Source of the DNA: Andreesenia angusta
GTDB taxonomy: Bacteria; Bacillota; Clostridia; Tissierellales; Gottschalkiaceae
Assembly (NCBI GenBank): GCA_030537835.1
Contig: JAUNVB010000011.1
Span: 1-45,933, forward strand
Direction: 5' to 3'
DNA length: 45,933 bases
The notes under the pieces were generated by a model that worked only from the letters and a program-made list of their open reading frames with translations, ran no database searches and had not been told where the DNA came from. Below, one piece after another: positions 14,456-22,252 of the stretch; within the stretch, counting starts at the first letter, position 1, and every line of letters begins with the position of its first letter. Position numbers and translations under genes: made by a program.

Positions 14456-15680
14456 GTTATTAGCACCAGCAGGAGATTTAGAAAAATTAAAAATTGCAAT
14501 TAATTATGGAGCAGACGCAGTATATCTTGGTGGAGAAGAATTTGGACTTAGAGTTTTTGCGAAAAACTTCACAATAGAAGATATTGAAGAAGGTGTTAAA
14601 TATGCACATCAAAAGGGTAAAAAAGTATATATAACACTTAATATAATTCCACATGATGGGGATTTAGATGGACTTGAAGATTATCTTTTAAAGCTTGAAA
14701 AAGCGAAAGTTGATGCAGTTATAGTATCAGATCCAGGGGTTTTTTCTGTTGTAAAAAACACTATACCAGATATGGAGATACATCTTAGCACTCAAGCTAA
14801 TACAACTAATTATAAAACGGCAGAATTCTGGTATAATATGGGTGTAAAAAGAGTCGTATTAGCAAGAGAATTATCTTTAAAAGAGATAAAGGATATAAGA
14901 TCAAAGATACCAGAAGATTTAGAGATAGAGGCATTTGTGCACGGAGCGATGTGTATATCGTATTCGGGTAGATGCCTTTTGAGCAATTATATGACAGGAA
15001 GAGATGCTAATAGAGGAGAATGCGCTCAATCATGCAGATGGAAGTATAATCTAGTAGAAGAAAAGAGACCAGGAGAATATTATCCAGTAATAGAAGGTGA
15101 TAATGGAACCTATATATTCAATTCGAAAGATCTTTGCATGCTAAATCATATAAAAGAATTAGTAGATGCAGGTATATATAGCTTTAAGGTTGAAGGAAGG
15201 ATGAAAAGCCCATATTATGTTGCAACTGTAATAAGATCTTACAGGATGGCTATAGATGAATACTATGCGAATATAGATGATTTAGAAAATTACTCACCTT
15301 CACCATATTTTATGGAGGAGATAATGAAATGCTCATATAGGGATTTTACAACTGGATTTTATTTTGATAAACCAGGCGGAGAAGAACAATTATATGGATC
15401 TACTTCTTATATAAGAAAATATGATTTTATGGGTGTTGTTCTAGATTATGATCAAGAAAACAATATTGCATTGGTAGAACAGAGAAATAGAATTTTCAAA
15501 GGAGATGAAATTGAAGTATTCGGACCAGATAAAGATTTCATAAGTTTTAAGGTCGATCAGATGTGGAATGAAAAGGGTGAAGAAATCGAGGTCGCAAATA
15601 GAGCTAAAGAAAAAATTACTATGAAAATAGATAGTCCAGTAAAAAAGTGGAATATACTCAGGAAAAAATTACTAGACTAA
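14439..15680 (+). CDS. U32 family peptidase-like protein, tRNA hydroxylation TrhP type
   Basis: Protein of about 413 residues in the U32 family. TrhP-type members are needed for prephenate-dependent formation of 5-hydroxyuridine in tRNA; older notes call them collagenase-like peptidases. Visible marks are LLAPAGDLEKLKIAINYGAD, the cysteine-bearing signature EAFVHGAMCISYSGRCLLS, GECAQSCRWKY and FKVEGRMKSPYYVA. These cysteines are likely iron-sulfur ligands. The C-terminal region from about 335 is the small U32 C-terminal domain. The frame is open to 14406, but AGGAGG at 14429-14434 points to ATG 14439 or GTG 14442. It overlaps the TrmR-like gene by 17 bases, so the two are probably coupled. 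Confidence 0.88.
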   Translation: MVRKIELLAPAGDLEKLKIAINYGADAVYLGGEEFGLRVFAKNFTIEDIEEGVKYAHQKGKKVYITLNIIPHDGDLDGLEDYLLKLEKAKVDAVIVSDPGVFSVVKNTIPDMEIHLSTQANTTNYKTAEFWYNMGVKRVVLARELSLKEIKDIRSKIPEDLEIEAFVHGAMCISYSGRCLLSNYMTGRDANRGECAQSCRWKYNLVEEKRPGEYYPVIEGDNGTYIFNSKDLCMLNHIKELVDAGIYSFKVEGRMKSPYYVATVIRSYRMAIDEYYANIDDLENYSPSPYFMEEIMKCSYRDFTTGFYFDKPGGEEQLYGSTSYIRKYDFMGVVLDYDQENNIALVEQRNRIFKGDEIEVFGPDKDFISFKVDQMWNEKGEEIEVANRAKEKITMKIDSPVKKWNILRKKLLD

Positions 15681-15705
15681 TTAGAACTGGACAGAAAGGA
15701 ATAAT

Positions 15706-16653
15706 ATGATAATAAAGAAAATTGATGAATTTCAGCCAGGTGAAAAAGTAGATGGTTTTTTTCTAATAAGAAATATGGAAAAAAAGACATCAGCAAATGG
15801 AAAAGAATATTATGATATGACAGTTATAGATGACACAGGTTCTATAAATACAAAGATATGGGAAGCTGAGAAAGGAAAAGGTATCGAAGTTAATGATTTT
15901 GTTAAGATAAGAGGTGAAATAACTCTTTGGAGAGATTTTAAACAATTTAAAGTCCATAAGATCAGAAAAGTTAATGAAGAGGATAATGTAGATATTGAGG
16001 ATTATATACAATCAGCACCTTATAAAGGGGCCGATATGCTCGATACCATTATGAATTATATAGATGGATTTAAAAATGAAGATATAAAAAAACTTACGAA
16101 GACAATAGTTAATTCAAAAGCAGAAAAGCTTTTATATTATCCAGCTGCAAAAGAAAATCATCACTCTATAAGATCAGGATTACTCTATCATATATTGCGA
16201 ATGATTAAATCTGCAGAGAAATTAATAGAAGTATATACTGATTTAAATTCTGATCTAGTTTTTTCTGGAGTTATATTACACGATTTAGCAAAGATTGAAG
16301 AAATGGATGCTAATGAACTTGGAATAGTCAGTGATTATACTAAAGAAGGAAAACTATTAGGACATATTATTCAGGGAATTAAGGAAATCGATAGAGTGAG
16401 TAAAGAATTAGAAATAGATGAAGAAATATCAATATTAATTCAGCATATGATTCTTTCGCATCATTATTATCCTGAATATGGAAGTCCAAAATTCCCTATG
16501 ATTCCAGAAGCAGAGCTATTGCATTATTTAGATATTATAGACGCTAGATTATATGATATGGATAAAGCGATAAGTGATCTAGAAATTGGACAATTTAGCC
16601 CAAGAATTTGGACATTAGATAATAGGCAGGTTTATAAAAGAAAAGATATATAA
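15706..16653 (+). CDS. yhaM: 3'-5' exoribonuclease YhaM family
   Basis: Protein of 315 residues with an N-terminal OB-fold (about residues 1-95) that binds nucleic acid and a C-terminal HD domain. The HD metal ligands are visible in HHSIRSGLLYHILRM and VILHDLAKIEE, with later conserved histidines in LIQHMILSHHYYPEYGSP. YhaM in B. subtilis trims RNA and DNA from the 3' end. The C-terminal DIIDARLYDMDKAI helix also fits. ATG start with AAAGGA upstream (15695-15700). It follows the U32 gene by 25 bases, without an obvious terminator, and may be on the same transcript. Confidence 0.9.
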   Translation: MIIKKIDEFQPGEKVDGFFLIRNMEKKTSANGKEYYDMTVIDDTGSINTKIWEAEKGKGIEVNDFVKIRGEITLWRDFKQFKVHKIRKVNEEDNVDIEDYIQSAPYKGADMLDTIMNYIDGFKNEDIKKLTKTIVNSKAEKLLYYPAAKENHHSIRSGLLYHILRMIKSAEKLIEVYTDLNSDLVFSGVILHDLAKIEEMDANELGIVSDYTKEGKLLGHIIQGIKEIDRVSKELEIDEEISILIQHMILSHHYYPEYGSPKFPMIPEAELLHYLDIIDARLYDMDKAISDLEIGQFSPRIWTLDNRQVYKRKDI

Positions 16654-16683
16654 TTCTTTATTTGAAAAAAGGTTGTGATACTG

Positions 16684-18057
16684 ATGAGAATTCAAGAATT
16701 CGGTATACCTAAGCCTGGAATGAGAAATATAAAAACTGCTGTATCAGTATTTCTATGCTTGGTCTTATTTAGATTTTTAAATAAGCCTTATCCGATATAT
16801 GCTTGTATAGCAGCAATAATATGTACTAAGGACACCATATGGAACTCTTATAATGCATCTAGATCAAGAATTATAGGTACTGTTATTGGTGGTCTCTTAG
16901 GAGGTATATTTCTTAAGCTTATACAGGAATTTTACTTCTTTCTATCATTTGAAATAATAGCAGTATCGGGGATAATATTATTAATATATATATTTAATTT
17001 AATAGATGAAAAAGATTCAGCAGCATTAGCCTGTGTAGTATATATATTATTAATAATAAATTTTCAATATAGTTGGGAAGTAAGAGCACCATATAGCTAT
17101 GCTTTTGAAAGAACGATTGAAACGAGTATTGGAATAGTTATTAGTTTATTAGTTAATCGATATATATTTCCTTATCGCATTAAAAAGAAAGAAGGTGAAA
17201 GAAATTTGTATATAAATTATAAGACTAAATTATATGGATTGATAGGAGATCCAGTAGAAAAGAGTTTATCTCCAGATATACACAATAAATGCTTTAATAA
17301 TAATGATATAAATGCAGTTTATCTAGCTTTTAATATTCATAAAGATGAGCTCAGCTCAGCTATAGATGGAATTAGAAGTTTAGATATAAAGGGTTTTAAT
17401 ATTACAATTCCCCATAAAGTATCTATAATCGACTATCTAGACGAGTTAGATGAGGAAGCTAAAATATTAGGAGCTGTAAATACTGTGAAAAATATAGATG
17501 GTAGATTGATAGGCTATAATACAGATGGAAGAGGATTTATAGAGTTATTAAAAGAAGAAGATTTTAATCCAAAAGATAAGAAGATAGTAGTTCTAGGTGC
17601 AGGAGGTGCTTCAAGAGCCATAACTATGTCCTTAGCTAAAGAGGGAGTATCAGATATAATTATTTTGAATAGAACAGAAGACAAAGCAATACAATTAAAG
17701 GAAGAGATAGAGAGTAATTTTAAAAGAGTCAATATAGAAACTAAAGATTTAGATAGTTTTGAAGATATTGATTTAATAGTAAATACTACTTCTGTAGGAA
17801 TGTATCCTGATACTGATAAAATACCATTCGATATAGATAAACTATCCGATAAAACAGTAGTAGCAGATATAGTTTATAAGCCTTTAAAGACTAAGTTTTT
17901 GAAAAAAGCTGAAGAGAGAGGACTTAAGACTATAGGTGGTATTGGTATGTTAATAAATCAAGCTATACTTTCAGAAGAGATATGGTTAGATAAAGAAATT
18001 GATAAATTAGGAATTGAAGAAGATATTAAAAATATATTAAGAGAAGAAAATAAATAG
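16684..18057 (+). CDS. aroE: Fusion: FUSC-like aromatic acid exporter domain and shikimate dehydrogenase
   Basis: One open frame of 457 residues with two parts. Residues 1 to about 172 are a membrane domain resembling the N-terminal half of FUSC/ArAE_1 exporters: about five or six helices, with ASRSRIIGTVIGGLLGG and TIETSIGIVISLLVNRY. Residues from about 175 to the end are shikimate dehydrogenase, which reduces 3-dehydroshikimate with NADPH: KSLSPDIHNKCF (substrate), NITIPHK (catalytic Lys), NTDGRGF (Asp), GAGGASRA and NRTE (NADPH), NTTSVGMYP, and GGIGMLINQA. No stop codon separates them. An internal TTG at 17206 has GAAGGTG at 17191-17197 and would give a normal 283-residue AroE by itself, so both forms may be made. 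ATG 16684 is preferred to GTG 16675, which is too close to the AAAGG. The fusion could also be an annotation joining of two once-separate genes. Confidence 0.85.
   Translation: MRIQEFGIPKPGMRNIKTAVSVFLCLVLFRFLNKPYPIYACIAAIICTKDTIWNSYNASRSRIIGTVIGGLLGGIFLKLIQEFYFFLSFEIIAVSGIILLIYIFNLIDEKDSAALACVVYILLIINFQYSWEVRAPYSYAFERTIETSIGIVISLLVNRYIFPYRIKKKEGERNLYINYKTKLYGLIGDPVEKSLSPDIHNKCFNNNDINAVYLAFNIHKDELSSAIDGIRSLDIKGFNITIPHKVSIIDYLDELDEEAKILGAVNTVKNIDGRLIGYNTDGRGFIELLKEEDFNPKDKKIVVLGAGGASRAITMSLAKEGVSDIIILNRTEDKAIQLKEEIESNFKRVNIETKDLDSFEDIDLIVNTTSVGMYPDTDKIPFDIDKLSDKTVVADIVYKPLKTKFLKKAEERGLKTIGGIGMLINQAILSEEIWLDKEIDKLGIEEDIKNILREENK
17191..17208 (+). promoter_or_regulatory. Internal ribosome binding site and TTG start for AroE
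   Basis: GAAGGTGAAA (17191-17200) is followed by an in-frame TTG at 17206-17208, 8 bases from the GGTG. The TTG lies exactly where an independent shikimate dehydrogenase would begin, with the first enzyme motif (YGLIGDPVEKSLSP) about 10 residues downstream. Confidence 0.55.
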
Positions 18058-18068
18058 AGGTGATATAA

Positions 18069-18611
18069 ATGTTAAAACGTATAAATGTAAATTTAGAGCC
18101 AGTTGAATCGATGCTATATTATTGGAGCTCAGTAAGTGATAAAGAAAAGGTAGCAGAATCGTTTTTTATAGATGTTGCAAATATGGAAGCTATGAAATCG
18201 GTATTCACTGATGAGTTCAATGCAGAATCAGTGAGAAAAGTTCTTTCTTCTATACAGAATGCAGAACTCTTATCTACTGCGACAAAACCTGAAAAGAGAT
18301 TTTGGAGTAATAATATGTGGATGATGGAAGATTTAGGGCTTACAGAGGCTATGGCACAGCCTATAAAGGTTTTAAATTTAAATCATTTAGTAGAGAGATT
18401 AAATGATGAAATACCGGATATAGATAAAGAGGAAATAACTGTTTATTTCGCACCATTGCATTTAGATCCATATTATATTGTTGATGATAAAATTATAATA
18501 AATTTCTTTAGAATAATGGTAGATCTATATGGGGATAATTCAGTTAAGATAGAAGGAGAATCTATTGAAGATTTCTGTTATGAAAAACTAAAGGAATTAT
18601 TAAATAAATAG
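18069..18611 (+). CDS. Unrecognised conserved-looking protein, 180 residues
   Basis: I do not recognise this family. It is a soluble protein of 180 residues, without signal peptide or membrane helix. It is moderately acidic and well formed as a gene: ATG with AGAGGTG at 18056-18062, full codon usage like its neighbours, and a terminator directly after its stop. Features seen are a Trp-containing segment RFWSNNMWMMEDLGL (near residues 78-92) and an acidic C-terminal half with ITVYFAPLHLDPYYIV and INFFRIMVDLYGDN. It begins 11 bases after the aroE fusion, so it is probably co-transcribed and could be functionally linked, but nothing in the sequence proves this. Confidence 0.65.
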   Translation: MLKRINVNLEPVESMLYYWSSVSDKEKVAESFFIDVANMEAMKSVFTDEFNAESVRKVLSSIQNAELLSTATKPEKRFWSNNMWMMEDLGLTEAMAQPIKVLNLNHLVERLNDEIPDIDKEEITVYFAPLHLDPYYIVDDKIIINFFRIMVDLYGDNSVKIEGESIEDFCYEKLKELLNK

Positions 18612-18614
18612 ATT

Positions 18615-18650
18615 ATAGGGACCTTTACAAGGTCCCTATTTGCATTTTTT
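18615..18650 (+). terminator. Rho-independent terminator after the 180-residue protein
   Basis: ATAGGGACC at 18615-18623 pairs with GGTCCCTAT at 18631-18639 around a 7-base loop; TTGC and a run of six Ts follow. Confidence 0.85.
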
Positions 18651-18693
18651 ATATACAGATGTTAGAATGAATTCTAAGGTCAGGAGTGATAGT

Positions 18694-19068
18694 GTGGATC
18701 AAGAAGGATATTCCTATATAGAAGTCATATTTATAGTTCTATTAATTTCAATTCTCGTAATACCAATTTATAAATCAATCAATAGAATTAACAGATTAAG
18801 AGAGAGATCTTATGAAATTTCTAATATAAATAATTATATCTCAGAAATGGTTAAAAAATCGATTTATCTTATGGATTTAGAAGATGAAAATGAAGAGGTA
18901 ATAGTATTTAAAGAAAATGGAAAAGAATACAATTTAAGATTAAAATCCCAATTAAAAGATATAGAAGATATTAAGGAATTCAATTCTAAGAAATTATATT
19001 TTTATCATATCAAAATATTTCTCAATAATAAATTATACAAAGAATATGAAATAAAAAAATTTAAATAG
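18694..19068 (+). CDS. Type IV prepilin-like minor pilin
   Basis: Small protein of 124 residues with a type IV prepilin N-terminus. The short leader ends in Gly and is followed by YSYIEVIFIVLLISILVIPI, with Glu at +5 of the mature form and a hydrophobic helix, which is what prepilin peptidase recognises and what packs in the pilus core. The C-terminal part is polar and has no family I can name; it may be the PilV/GspI-like member of the set. The frame is open to 18640, but GTG 18694 has AGGAG at 18682-18686, and the longer version would put the leader far from the N-terminus. It is the first of three adjacent pilin-like genes; the next starts 10 bases downstream. No pilin assembly ATPase or peptidase is present nearby. 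Confidence 0.75.
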   Translation: MDQEGYSYIEVIFIVLLISILVIPIYKSINRINRLRERSYEISNINNYISEMVKKSIYLMDLEDENEEVIVFKENGKEYNLRLKSQLKDIEDIKEFNSKKLYFYHIKIFLNNKLYKEYEIKKFK

Positions 19069-19078
19069 AGGTGGAGAT

Positions 19079-20104
19079 TTGCCAAAATTTATAGTTATAA
19101 TCTCTTTAGTTTCAATATTATTTTTCACTATGGAAAATATAAATATTAATATTGAAAAGATACTCATAAGAAATCTTATCATAAATGATATAATAAAAAA
19201 ACATAATGATTTTGAAGAAATTAAAATGGAAATTGAAAAAGAAATATTGAAAATCTTTAAAGACTATAGAGATAGCGAATATATGATAAAGGATCAATTA
19301 AAATATAATATGAATAAAATAAGAATTAATTATAATAATAAATATATAGATATTATGGACTATGAAGATAAATATATAAATAATGAAGAATTAGATTATT
19401 ATCTTATAAATATATATGATGAAAAAGATAATATAGTTAATAAGCTATTATTGAGATTAGATTTATCAAAAGAAATAGAGGATAAAGAATTTATCAGCTA
19501 TATAGAGCTAAAGATGATTGGAGATTTAAAGGATGGATTTGGACAAATAGAATTGATTATTTCGATTTTTCTAATATCGATACTAAGTATAGGGATATTT
19601 AATTTTGCAAATAGTATAGTAAGATTTTCTAATGACAATATGAAATACATATATAGGGAGGATGAGATAAATAGACTGCATTATTTTTTAGAAGAAAATA
19701 TTGAATCAATGAATAAGATTGAATATTTAAATACTAATTACTATTATGGAGAAGATTTAAAAGAAAGCTTGAAGCGCTTCGAAAGAGTAAAGCTTAGAAA
19801 TATAGCTTTCTCCAATACCTATATCAATGAAGATTATAGAGATAAAAATCTTTTTATATTAGAAGTAAAAAAGAAAAATATAGAAGGTGAAATATTGAAT
19901 AAGATAAATTTTTCAAGGCAATTAAAAGATAAAACCTCTTCAAATGCAGAGACAATTTCTAATATAATCGATTCAATTAGTATAGAACCAATACCAGAAA
20001 GTTCAAATTATGAGGAATGCAAGGGGATTAGATTTATTTTTAATATTGGGAAGAATGAAATAAAAAAATCATATATTTTTAAAAATGAGTGGTTAGATGA
20101 ATAA
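19079..20104 (+). CDS. Fused pilin-like ORF (PilX-like N half, PilW-like C half)
   Basis: Open frame of 341 residues in which two pilin-like units appear joined. The N-terminus has a hydrophobic helix (residues 4-17) but no classical prepilin cleavage motif, followed by about 130 mostly charged residues. A second prepilin signature appears inside, at residues 151-175: KDG|FGQIELIISIFLISILSI, with the cut after Gly153 and Glu158 at +5, then a hydrophobic helix. In standard minor pilin operons, a PilX-like gene precedes a PilW-like gene, so a gene fusion or lost stop is likely. An in-frame ATG at 19514 could start the second unit, with only a weak SD upstream. TTG start at 19079 with GAGGTGGAG at 19068-19076. 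It overlaps the next gene by 8 bases. If made as one protein, the inner signature would be buried within the chain. Confidence 0.6.
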   Translation: MPKFIVIISLVSILFFTMENININIEKILIRNLIINDIIKKHNDFEEIKMEIEKEILKIFKDYRDSEYMIKDQLKYNMNKIRINYNNKYIDIMDYEDKYINNEELDYYLINIYDEKDNIVNKLLLRLDLSKEIEDKEFISYIELKMIGDLKDGFGQIELIISIFLISILSIGIFNFANSIVRFSNDNMKYIYREDEINRLHYFLEENIESMNKIEYLNTNYYYGEDLKESLKRFERVKLRNIAFSNTYINEDYRDKNLFILEVKKKNIEGEILNKINFSRQLKDKTSSNAETISNIIDSISIEPIPESSNYEECKGIRFIFNIGKNEIKKSYIFKNEWLDE

Positions 20105-20528
20105 CAGAGGATTTACTTTTATAGAATTAATTATATATATATCAATTCTATCTTTATGCATTGTGATGGGATTTAATATATTTAGTTTAGAAAAGAGAGT
20201 AAATATTGAAAGATATGCAAGAGAACTTATAAGAGATATGCATTTATATAATGAAAAATCATATATTAACAAAATCAATTATAATATCCATATAGCTGAT
20301 AATGGTTATAAAATAGAGACTGAAGAAGGATCGATGATAAAAGAAATAAAATTGCCGGATAATATATATATATATTCTAATATAAAAAATAATTGTATAA
20401 GTTTAGAATATAATAAAGTTATTATTAATAATGGAGGTAGTATTGAATTTAAAGCTAAAAAGGGTAATCAAATTGCTGTAATAACGATAATACCGACTAC
20501 AGGACGTATTACTTTAAAAAAAGAATAA
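20097..20528 (+). CDS. Type IV prepilin-like protein, GspH/FimT type
   Basis: Protein of 143 residues with a clear prepilin N-terminus: MNNRG|FTFIELIIYISILSL, cut after Gly5, Glu at +5 of the mature protein. The hydrophobic helix is followed by a beta-rich domain; the C-terminal IAVITIIPTTGRITLKK resembles the end of GspH/FimT minor pseudopilins. It starts within the end of the preceding ORF (ATG overlapping TAA region), so they are translationally coupled. Neighbouring pilB, pilC, pilT, pilM and prepilin peptidase genes, often found between aroE and efp in clostridia, are absent here. The proteins would need assembly genes from elsewhere in the chromosome, or they are remnants. Confidence 0.75.
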   Translation: MNNRGFTFIELIIYISILSLCIVMGFNIFSLEKRVNIERYARELIRDMHLYNEKSYINKINYNIHIADNGYKIETEEGSMIKEIKLPDNIYIYSNIKNNCISLEYNKVIINNGGSIEFKAKKGNQIAVITIIPTTGRITLKKE

Positions 20529-20581
20529 ATAAATAATTATTATAAAATTTAAAGAAATTTCTTATAATTATAAAAATATAG

Positions 20582-20610
20582 TTAATATTTAACTTTACTT
20601 GTGGTATGAT
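20582..20610 (+). promoter_or_regulatory. Likely efp promoter with extended -10
   Basis: TGGTATGAT (20602-20610) gives a TGn-extended -10 box TATGAT, with TTAATA at 20582-20587 after a 17-base spacer. The same TGGTATGAT form occurs upstream of the last gene of the window. The rest of the gap 20529-20649 shows nothing else clear. Confidence 0.5.
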
Positions 20611-20649
20611 TATATATAGAAAAGCTTAATTGAATGGAGGAAAATTTAA

Positions 20650-21207
20650 ATGGTTTCAGCTAGTGATTTTAGAAAAGGAATAACTTTCGAAATGGATGGA
20701 GATATTTATCAAGTTGTAGATTTTCAACATGTTAAACCTGGCAAGGGGGCAGCATTCGTTAGAACTAAGATAAGAAATATTATGACTGGGACAATAAAAG
20801 AAATATCCTTTAATCCTAATGACAGATATCCAAAAGCACATATAGAGACTAAGGAGATGCAATACTTATATACTGACGGAGAATTATATTATTTTATGGA
20901 CAATGAAACGTATGAACAAATACCTTTAGAGTACTCGCAAGTTGAGGATGCAATAGTATATCTTAAAGAAAATGATACAGCAGTTATAAGATTTTATAAA
21001 GGAAATGCTTTTGATGTTCAAGCTCCTAATTTTGTAGAGCTTGAAGTAACGGAGACAGAGCCTGGTGCTAAAGGAAATACAGCAACAGGTGCTACTAAGC
21101 CAGCAACTGTTGAAACAGGAGCTACAGTATTAGTACCGCTTTTTGTAAATATAGGAGATATTATAAAGATAGACACTAGAACAAACGAATATCTTTCAAG
21201 AAAATAA
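20650..21207 (+). CDS. efp: Translation elongation factor P
   Basis: Ribosome-binding factor of 185 residues that rescues stalling at polyproline. It has the three-domain layout of EF-P: domain I with [15 protein letters not shown], where Lys32 at the loop tip is the usual site of post-translational modification, then domains II and III. The C-terminal signature [26 protein letters not shown] is present. No modification enzyme gene lies next to it, so how Lys32 is modified cannot be said. ATG start with TGGAGG at 20635-20640. Located between the pilin cluster and asp23, its normal place in clostridia being before the asp23-nusB-xseA block. Confidence 0.96.
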   Translation: MVSASDFRKGITFEMDGDIYQVVDFQHVKPGKGAAFVRTKIRNIMTGTIKEISFNPNDRYPKAHIETKEMQYLYTDGELYYFMDNETYEQIPLEYSQVEDAIVYLKENDTAVIRFYKGNAFDVQAPNFVELEVTETEPGAKGNTATGATKPATVETGATVLVPLFVNIGDIIKIDTRTNEYLSRK

Positions 21208-21243
21208 TATTACTAATTATATTAAGTGAATAAATTTAGAAGT

Positions 21244-21280
21244 AATAAGCTTATACTTTTAGTATAAGCTTATACTTTAT
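21244..21280 (+). terminator. Hairpin between efp and asp23, probable terminator
   Basis: AATAAGCTTATACT (21244-21257) and AGTATAAGCTTATA (21261-21274) form a long, nearly perfect inverted repeat, then CTTTATTAT. The T-run is weak, but the stem is long. It separates efp from the asp23 operon. Confidence 0.6.
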
Positions 21281-21312
21281 TATGAATTAATAATGATTTT
21301 AGGAGGAATAGA

Positions 21313-21690
21313 ATGAATAATGCAATATCAGATTATGGAAAAATAATCATTTCAGAAGAAGTAGTTGCGACTATTGCAGGAATAACTGCAATAGAAATTG
21401 ATGGAGTAGTAGGAATGAGTGGTGGATTCGTAGGTGGTCTAGGAGAGATATTAGGAAGAAAGAATCTATCAAAAGGAGTTAAAGCTGAAGTTGGTGAAAG
21501 AGAGACTAATATAGATCTATTTATAATAGTTAAATATGGATCTAAAATACCTGATATATGTGAGGATATGCAAGAAAAGGTTAAGAAAGAAGTCGAGTCT
21601 ATGACTGGTCTTGAAGTAAGAGAGATCAATATAAATGTTGAAGGTGTGTCGACTGAAAAAGATGGAAGCAACGAAGAAGATAAGTACTAG
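21313..21690 (+). CDS. Asp23/Gls24 family envelope stress protein
   Basis: Protein of 125 residues in the Asp23/Gls24 family, membrane-associated stress proteins in Firmicutes. Recognised by ISEEVVATIAGITAIEIDGVVGM, the glycine-rich middle, LFIIVKYGSKIPDICEDMQE and VREININVEGV. It has no membrane segment; in Staphylococcus aureus Asp23 is held at the membrane by AmaP, encoded by the next gene 11 bases downstream here. ATG start with AGGAGG at 21301-21306. This pair then leads into nusB and xseA, a common Firmicute order. Confidence 0.93.
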   Translation: MNNAISDYGKIIISEEVVATIAGITAIEIDGVVGMSGGFVGGLGEILGRKNLSKGVKAEVGERETNIDLFIIVKYGSKIPDICEDMQEKVKKEVESMTGLEVREININVEGVSTEKDGSNEEDKY

Positions 21691-21701
21691 GGGTGTAAGA
21701 A

Positions 21702-22229
21702 ATGAAATTAATAGATAAAACGATATTATATATATCTACAATTATATTATTGTTAATTTCTATAGGCCTAATGGCATTGCCTTTCGATATTCTATCAGAT
21801 TCAGAATATAAGTATTTTGCAGAAAATATAAATGGAAATTATTTTCTTTTACTAATAGGAGCAATTATATTCATAATATGTATAAAACCCATTCTATTCA
21901 GTAGAAAGAAAAGACAAAGGGAATGTACTACTCCTTTAGTAGGTGGGGATTTAAAGATATCTGATGAGGCAATAAAGGGTATTGCAGAGAGTGCAGTATC
22001 AAAATTTAATGGAATAAGAGAATATGATGTAGAAGTAAAATTTGTTGAAACAGGAATTAATATATTCATCAATGGGACGGCAACACCTGGGGTCCATATA
22101 CCTACAATGGCGGATCAGATACAGAATGCCGTTATTGAAACCGTTGAGAATTCAACCGGTATGAATATTAAGAATGTAAATATAAAAATCTCCAAATTTT
22201 TATCAGGAAATTTAAGAGCATCGAGATAG
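21702..22229 (+). CDS. amaP: Alkaline shock response membrane anchor protein AmaP
   Basis: Protein of 175 residues with two transmembrane helices (about residues 8-27 and 46-64) and a cytoplasmic C-terminal domain that is itself Asp23-like (ISDEAIKGIAESAVSKF and VKNVNIKIS near the end). AmaP holds Asp23 at the cytoplasmic membrane. It follows asp23 closely, matching the known partnership. ATG start with GGGGTG upstream. No promoter is seen between the two genes, so they are very likely one transcript running on to nusB. Confidence 0.88.
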   Translation: MKLIDKTILYISTIILLLISIGLMALPFDILSDSEYKYFAENINGNYFLLLIGAIIFIICIKPILFSRKKRQRECTTPLVGGDLKISDEAIKGIAESAVSKFNGIREYDVEVKFVETGINIFINGTATPGVHIPTMADQIQNAVIETVENSTGMNIKNVNIKISKFLSGNLRASR

Positions 22230-22252
22230 TCTAATTAGGGGAGGCGTAAATA

